Source: JBJXFY01 sp046155815
GTDB taxonomy: Bacteria > Verrucomicrobiota > Verrucomicrobiia > Limisphaerales > CAIMTB01
Reading direction: 5' to 3'
DNA length: 13,203 bases
Assembly: GCA_046155815.1 (NCBI GenBank)
Contig: JBJXFY010000303.1
Coordinates: 1-13,203, forward strand
The position numbers were made by a program, and so were the translations under genes. Shown piece after piece: positions 8,970 to 13,203 of the stretch. Under the pieces are notes generated by a model that saw nothing but the letters and a program-made list of their open reading frames with translations, was not told the origin of the DNA and searched no databases. Positions within the stretch are counted from its first letter, which is position 1. Each line of letters begins with the position of its first letter.

Positions 8970-10349
8970 TCACTTCGCCACTGCCGCCAGCTCCGGCCAC
9001 AGACGCACGCCCATGCGCATCCCGGCCATGTAGGCGTCGAGGGAGAACTTTTCGTCCGGCGAGTGCGCGTTGTCGTCCGGCAGTGCGAGGCCGAGCATGA
9101 AGCTGTCGGCCTTCAGGTGCTGCTTGAAGGCGGCGATGATGGGGATGCTGCCCCCGCCCCGGACGAGCAGGCATTCGTGGCCGAAGCCAGCCGTGGCCGC
9201 GCGCATGGCCGCCTGGGCAAATGGGCCCGTCGGGTCCACGAGGTACGGGCCGCCGCCGGAGCCTTCCTTGAAGCTGAGCTTCACCGTGGGCGGGCAGATG
9301 GCCTTCAGGTGCTTCTTCACCAGCGCGAGGATCTTCTTCGGATCCTGGTCGGGCACGAGGCGCATGGTGACCTTGGCGCTGGCCCACGAGGGGATGATCG
9401 TCTTGCCGCCCTCGCCCTGGTAGCCGCTGGTGAGGCCGTTGATCTCGAAGGTGGGCCGCGCGGCACGCTGCTCGTCTGGCGTGTAGCCGGTCTCGCCGAA
9501 GAGGGCGCCCACGCCGACGGATTTCTTGAACTTCGCCTCGTTGAACGGTGCCCTGGCCATCAGCTTCCGCTCGTAGGCCGAGAGCTTCACCACGTCATCG
9601 TAGTAGCCGGGGATGGTGAAGCGGCCCTTTTTGTCGCGGAGCTGCGCAAGGAGCTGGCAGAGGACCATCGCCGGGTTGTCCACCGCGCCGCCGAACAGGC
9701 CGGAATGCAGGTCGCGGTCGGGGCCGTCCACGCGGATCTCCAGCGGCGCCATGCCGCGCAGCGAATAGCACAGCGCCGGGTGCTTCAGGCTGGGAATCTC
9801 GGTGTCCGAAACCACGAGCGCCTCACAGGCCAGCTCCTTCGCGTGCCTGGGCAGGAAGGTGTAGAGGGACTTCGACCCGACCTCCTCTTCTCCCTCGATG
9901 AGGAAGTTCACGTTGCAGGGCAGCTCGGTGCCGGTCTGGAGCCAGGCCTCGATCACGTTCACATGGGCCAGATGCTGGCCCTTGTTGTCGCTGATGCCGC
10001 GGGCATAGACGTTGCGTCCCTCGCGGCGCGGCTCGAAGGGCGGCGAGGTCCACAGCTCCAGCGGGTCCGGCGGCTGCACGTCGTAGTGGCCGTACACGAG
10101 AAAGGTGGGCTTCTTCGGATCCTGGTCCGGCGACTTGGCGATGACGACGGGGTAGCCGTCGGTCTTGCGGATGTCGGCCGCCATGCCGGCCTTGCGGCAG
10201 CGCGCGGTGATCCACTCGGCGCAGCGGCGCATGTCGTCCGCGTGGTCGGACTGGGCGCTGATGCTGGGGATGCGCGCGTAGTCGAAGAGTTCCTCGACGT
10301 AGCGTTCTTCGTTGGCGGCGAGGTGAGCGAGGATGGGTTCGAGGGGCAT
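8970..10349 (-). CDS. M20-family metallo-dipeptidase (cytosolic non-specific dipeptidase type)
   Basis: This predicted two-zinc exopeptidase splits dipeptides or similar small amides in the cytoplasm. The product has 459 residues, normal for the group. Metal and catalytic motifs are all visible: YGHYDVQPP (His88, Asp90), GISDNKGQ (bridging Asp121), EGEEEVGS with the EE pair at 155-156 (catalytic base then metal ligand), SDTE (Asp182) and NAHSPDEKF (His429). DRDLHSGLFGGAVDNPA, with His215, marks the inserted dimerisation domain. There is no signal peptide. The start ATG at 10349 (MPLEPILAHL) was chosen because homologues begin with this helix; the open frame to 10412 adds a non-conserved stretch. 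No Shine-Dalgarno is seen. uvrA follows after 178 bases, and acs is divergent. Substrate cannot be fixed from sequence; peptide, carnosine-like or acyl-amino acid substrates are possible. Confidence 0.93.
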   Translation of the reverse strand: MPLEPILAHLAANEERYVEELFDYARIPSISAQSDHADDMRRCAEWITARCRKAGMAADIRKTDGYPVVIAKSPDQDPKKPTFLVYGHYDVQPPDPLELWTSPPFEPRREGRNVYARGISDNKGQHLAHVNVIEAWLQTGTELPCNVNFLIEGEEEVGSKSLYTFLPRHAKELACEALVVSDTEIPSLKHPALCYSLRGMAPLEIRVDGPDRDLHSGLFGGAVDNPAMVLCQLLAQLRDKKGRFTIPGYYDDVVKLSAYERKLMARAPFNEAKFKKSVGVGALFGETGYTPDEQRAARPTFEINGLTSGYQGEGGKTIIPSWASAKVTMRLVPDQDPKKILALVKKHLKAICPPTVKLSFKEGSGGGPYLVDPTGPFAQAAMRAATAGFGHECLLVRGGGSIPIIAAFKQHLKADSFMLGLALPDDNAHSPDEKFSLDAYMAGMRMGVRLWPELAAVAK

Positions 10350-10392
10350 GGGCAAGGGAAGATTGTCGGAGTTGGCGTTTGAAGGACGGGAG

Positions 10393-10422
10393 ATTACGTA
10401 GCCGCGGCGCACGAGAATTCAA
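10393..10422 (-). promoter_or_regulatory. Possible sigma70-type promoter of the dipeptidase gene
   Basis: On the minus strand TTGAAT (10422-10417) is followed after 18 bases by CGTAAT (10398-10393), matching the -35 and -10 consensus at four of six bases each. Transcription would start near 10386, leaving a leader of about 37 bases before the dipeptidase ATG. It is one of the few AT-richer spots in the 143-base divergent gap. No equally good promoter towards acs was seen. Confidence 0.3.
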
Positions 10423-10492
10423 GCGGATTGGCCGGCGGCCCCTCATTGACGCCGTCACACGCGGCCAGCCACCTTTGCGGCGCTTTCCCGAA

Positions 10493-12487
<1,995 letters not shown>

Positions 12488-12488
12488 C

Positions 12489-12746
12489 TTGCACGGCTCG
12501 GACATGCCGCTCAGGCCGACCTCCGTGTCTGCCGCCGAACTCAATCGCCTGCTGGAGAGCCGGCCTTTCAAACCGTTCACCGTCTTTCTGCCCCAAGGCA
12601 CCGGCTTCGAGAAGCCGCATCCGGAGTTCGCCCGGCCGACGCCGGCGGGCAGAGCATTGATTGCCGGCCGTGCCGATCAGGACGGGGAGAACCTGCTGGA
12701 TGAGCCGCTGATCACGCAGGTCAAGGTGCTGCCTTCCCCGTCGTGA
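12489..12746 (+). CDS. Small conserved hypothetical protein (PFKPF/PHPEF type)
   Basis: An 85-residue protein from a TTG start, or 80 residues from the ATG at 12504. It has no signal peptide or membrane segment. SAAELNRLLESRPFKPFTV (14-32), LPQGTGFEKPHPEFARP (34-50) and DEPLITQVKV (71-80) recall a family of roughly 80-90 residue hypothetical proteins, seen by memory in Verrucomicrobia and Planctomycetes. Members have the order (R/Q)PF-x-PF, HP(E/D)F and a closing strand such as LLVTSIEV; the function is unknown. The order suggests a helix then a small beta structure. It follows acs by one base, with a ribosome binding site inside acs, and converges on thrS after a 103-base gap. That gap contains two tandem GTGACGGT(A/G) copies (12743-12760) overlapping the stop codon, and no convincing terminator. 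Confidence 0.72.
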   Translation: MHGSDMPLRPTSVSAAELNRLLESRPFKPFTVFLPQGTGFEKPHPEFARPTPAGRALIAGRADQDGENLLDEPLITQVKVLPSPS

Positions 12747-12849
12747 CGGTAGTGACGGTGCTGGCGCTTCCACCGATCTCGCTGCGGCTTTTTCACCAAC
12801 GTAGCGAGGATGAGTGTGGCCGCCGTACTGCGTCGCCGGATGCCTTCAT

Positions 12850-13203
12850 TCACGCCCTGCGATCCTTGATCGCCGCCAGGACGTCCGCCACCGCTTCCGC
12901 CCTCGGCTTTGCCCCGACGTTGCCCTTGCCATGCAGACGGACGCTCACGGCGCCGGCCTCGAGGTCGCGCTGGCCTACGACGAGCATGGTGTGGACCTTG
13001 GCCTTCTCGGCGTCGGCGATCTTGGCCTTCACGGGGTTGGCGCTGATGTCGGCCTCGGCGCGGACGAAGGCGGCGCGCAGCTCGGCGGTGATGGCCTGCG
13101 CGTAGTCCACGAGCGCGGGATCGTCGTTGAGCGTGAGCACGCGGACCTGCTCGGGGGCGAGCCAGAGCGGAAAATTCCCGGCGTAATGCTCGATGAGGAA
13201 CCC
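12850..13203 (-). CDS. thrS: Threonyl-tRNA synthetase, C-terminal part (5' end outside window)
   Basis: It charges tRNA-Thr with threonine in the cytoplasm. The last 117 residues are visible, running off the window edge with the frame open. The segment begins GFLIEHYAGNFPLWLAPEQVRV, which matches the end of the catalytic core (the E. coli equivalent is EEFAGFFPTWLAPVQV). It continues through the anticodon-binding domain: ALVDYAQAITAELRAAFVRAEAD, NPVKAKIADAEKAKVHTMLVVGQRDLEAGAVSVRLHGKG, and a final helix ending in KDRRA. The catalytic zinc ligands lie outside the window. The gene is convergent with the small hypothetical gene. Another class II synthetase with this anticodon-binding fold (ProRS, HisRS) is less likely because of the LIEHYAGNFPLWLAPEQV junction. 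Confidence 0.92.
   Translation of the reverse strand, partial: GFLIEHYAGNFPLWLAPEQVRVLTLNDDPALVDYAQAITAELRAAFVRAEADISANPVKAKIADAEKAKVHTMLVVGQRDLEAGAVSVRLHGKGNVGAKPRAEAVADVLAAIKDRRA

Noticed and set aside
10446..10475. TTGACG as a -35 box for acs
   Set aside because: No -10-like hexamer is found at 16-18 bases; the downstream sequence is GC-rich.
12756..12793. A terminator between the small gene and thrS (CGGTG/CACCG stem and a TTTTT run)
   Set aside because: The stem has only five pairs with a 10-base loop, and the T-run is 13 bases beyond it.

Overview
This is a GC-rich bacterial chromosomal window with densely packed genes in four alternating strand blocks. The best guess for the lineage is Verrucomicrobiota or a close PVC relative. 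That rests on the HemQ-type haem enzyme, the style of the ThrRS C-terminus, a small PFKPF/PHPEF protein of a type I associate with that group, a Thr-Asn-rich secreted TPR protein, and frequent starts without a Shine-Dalgarno sequence. The assignment is inference from sequence character, not a database result. I found no tRNA, rRNA, CRISPR array, transposase, phage gene or integrase, and no gap over 300 bases without a gene.

Layout. The plus-strand block (1-2583) holds the 3' end of a hypoxanthine phosphoribosyltransferase gene (hpt), then moaD and moaE (the two subunits of molybdopterin synthase), hemQ (coproheme decarboxylase, the last step of the coproporphyrin-dependent haem pathway) and hisH (glutamine amidotransferase subunit of imidazole glycerol phosphate synthase). 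The minus-strand block (2600-10349), read in transcription order, is an M20-family dipeptidase, uvrA, a 909-residue secreted TPR-repeat protein starting 17 bases after uvrA, and an A-type (IscA/ErpA/HesB-like) iron-sulfur carrier. The plus-strand block (10493-12746) is acs (AMP-forming acetyl-CoA synthetase), followed at once by a small conserved hypothetical gene whose likely ribosome binding site lies inside the end of acs. The last block (12850-13203, minus) is the 3' end of thrS.

How the genes work together. Most are housekeeping genes without one shared pathway. MoaD and MoaE form one enzyme. HemQ and the A-type carrier both belong to iron-cofactor metabolism but lie in different transcription units. 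uvrA and the TPR gene are probably co-transcribed, although no functional link is evident. The dipeptidase and acs are divergent and share a 143-base promoter region.

No exciting new system is evident. The points worth a second look are: a UvrA that has lost the first cysteine pair of its N-terminal zinc finger; a perfect palindrome just before the uvrA start; a strong bulged hairpin between the dipeptidase gene and uvrA; a candidate interspersed palindromic repeat between hpt and moaD; a shared 13-mer before hemQ and acs; and the small protein coupled to acs.
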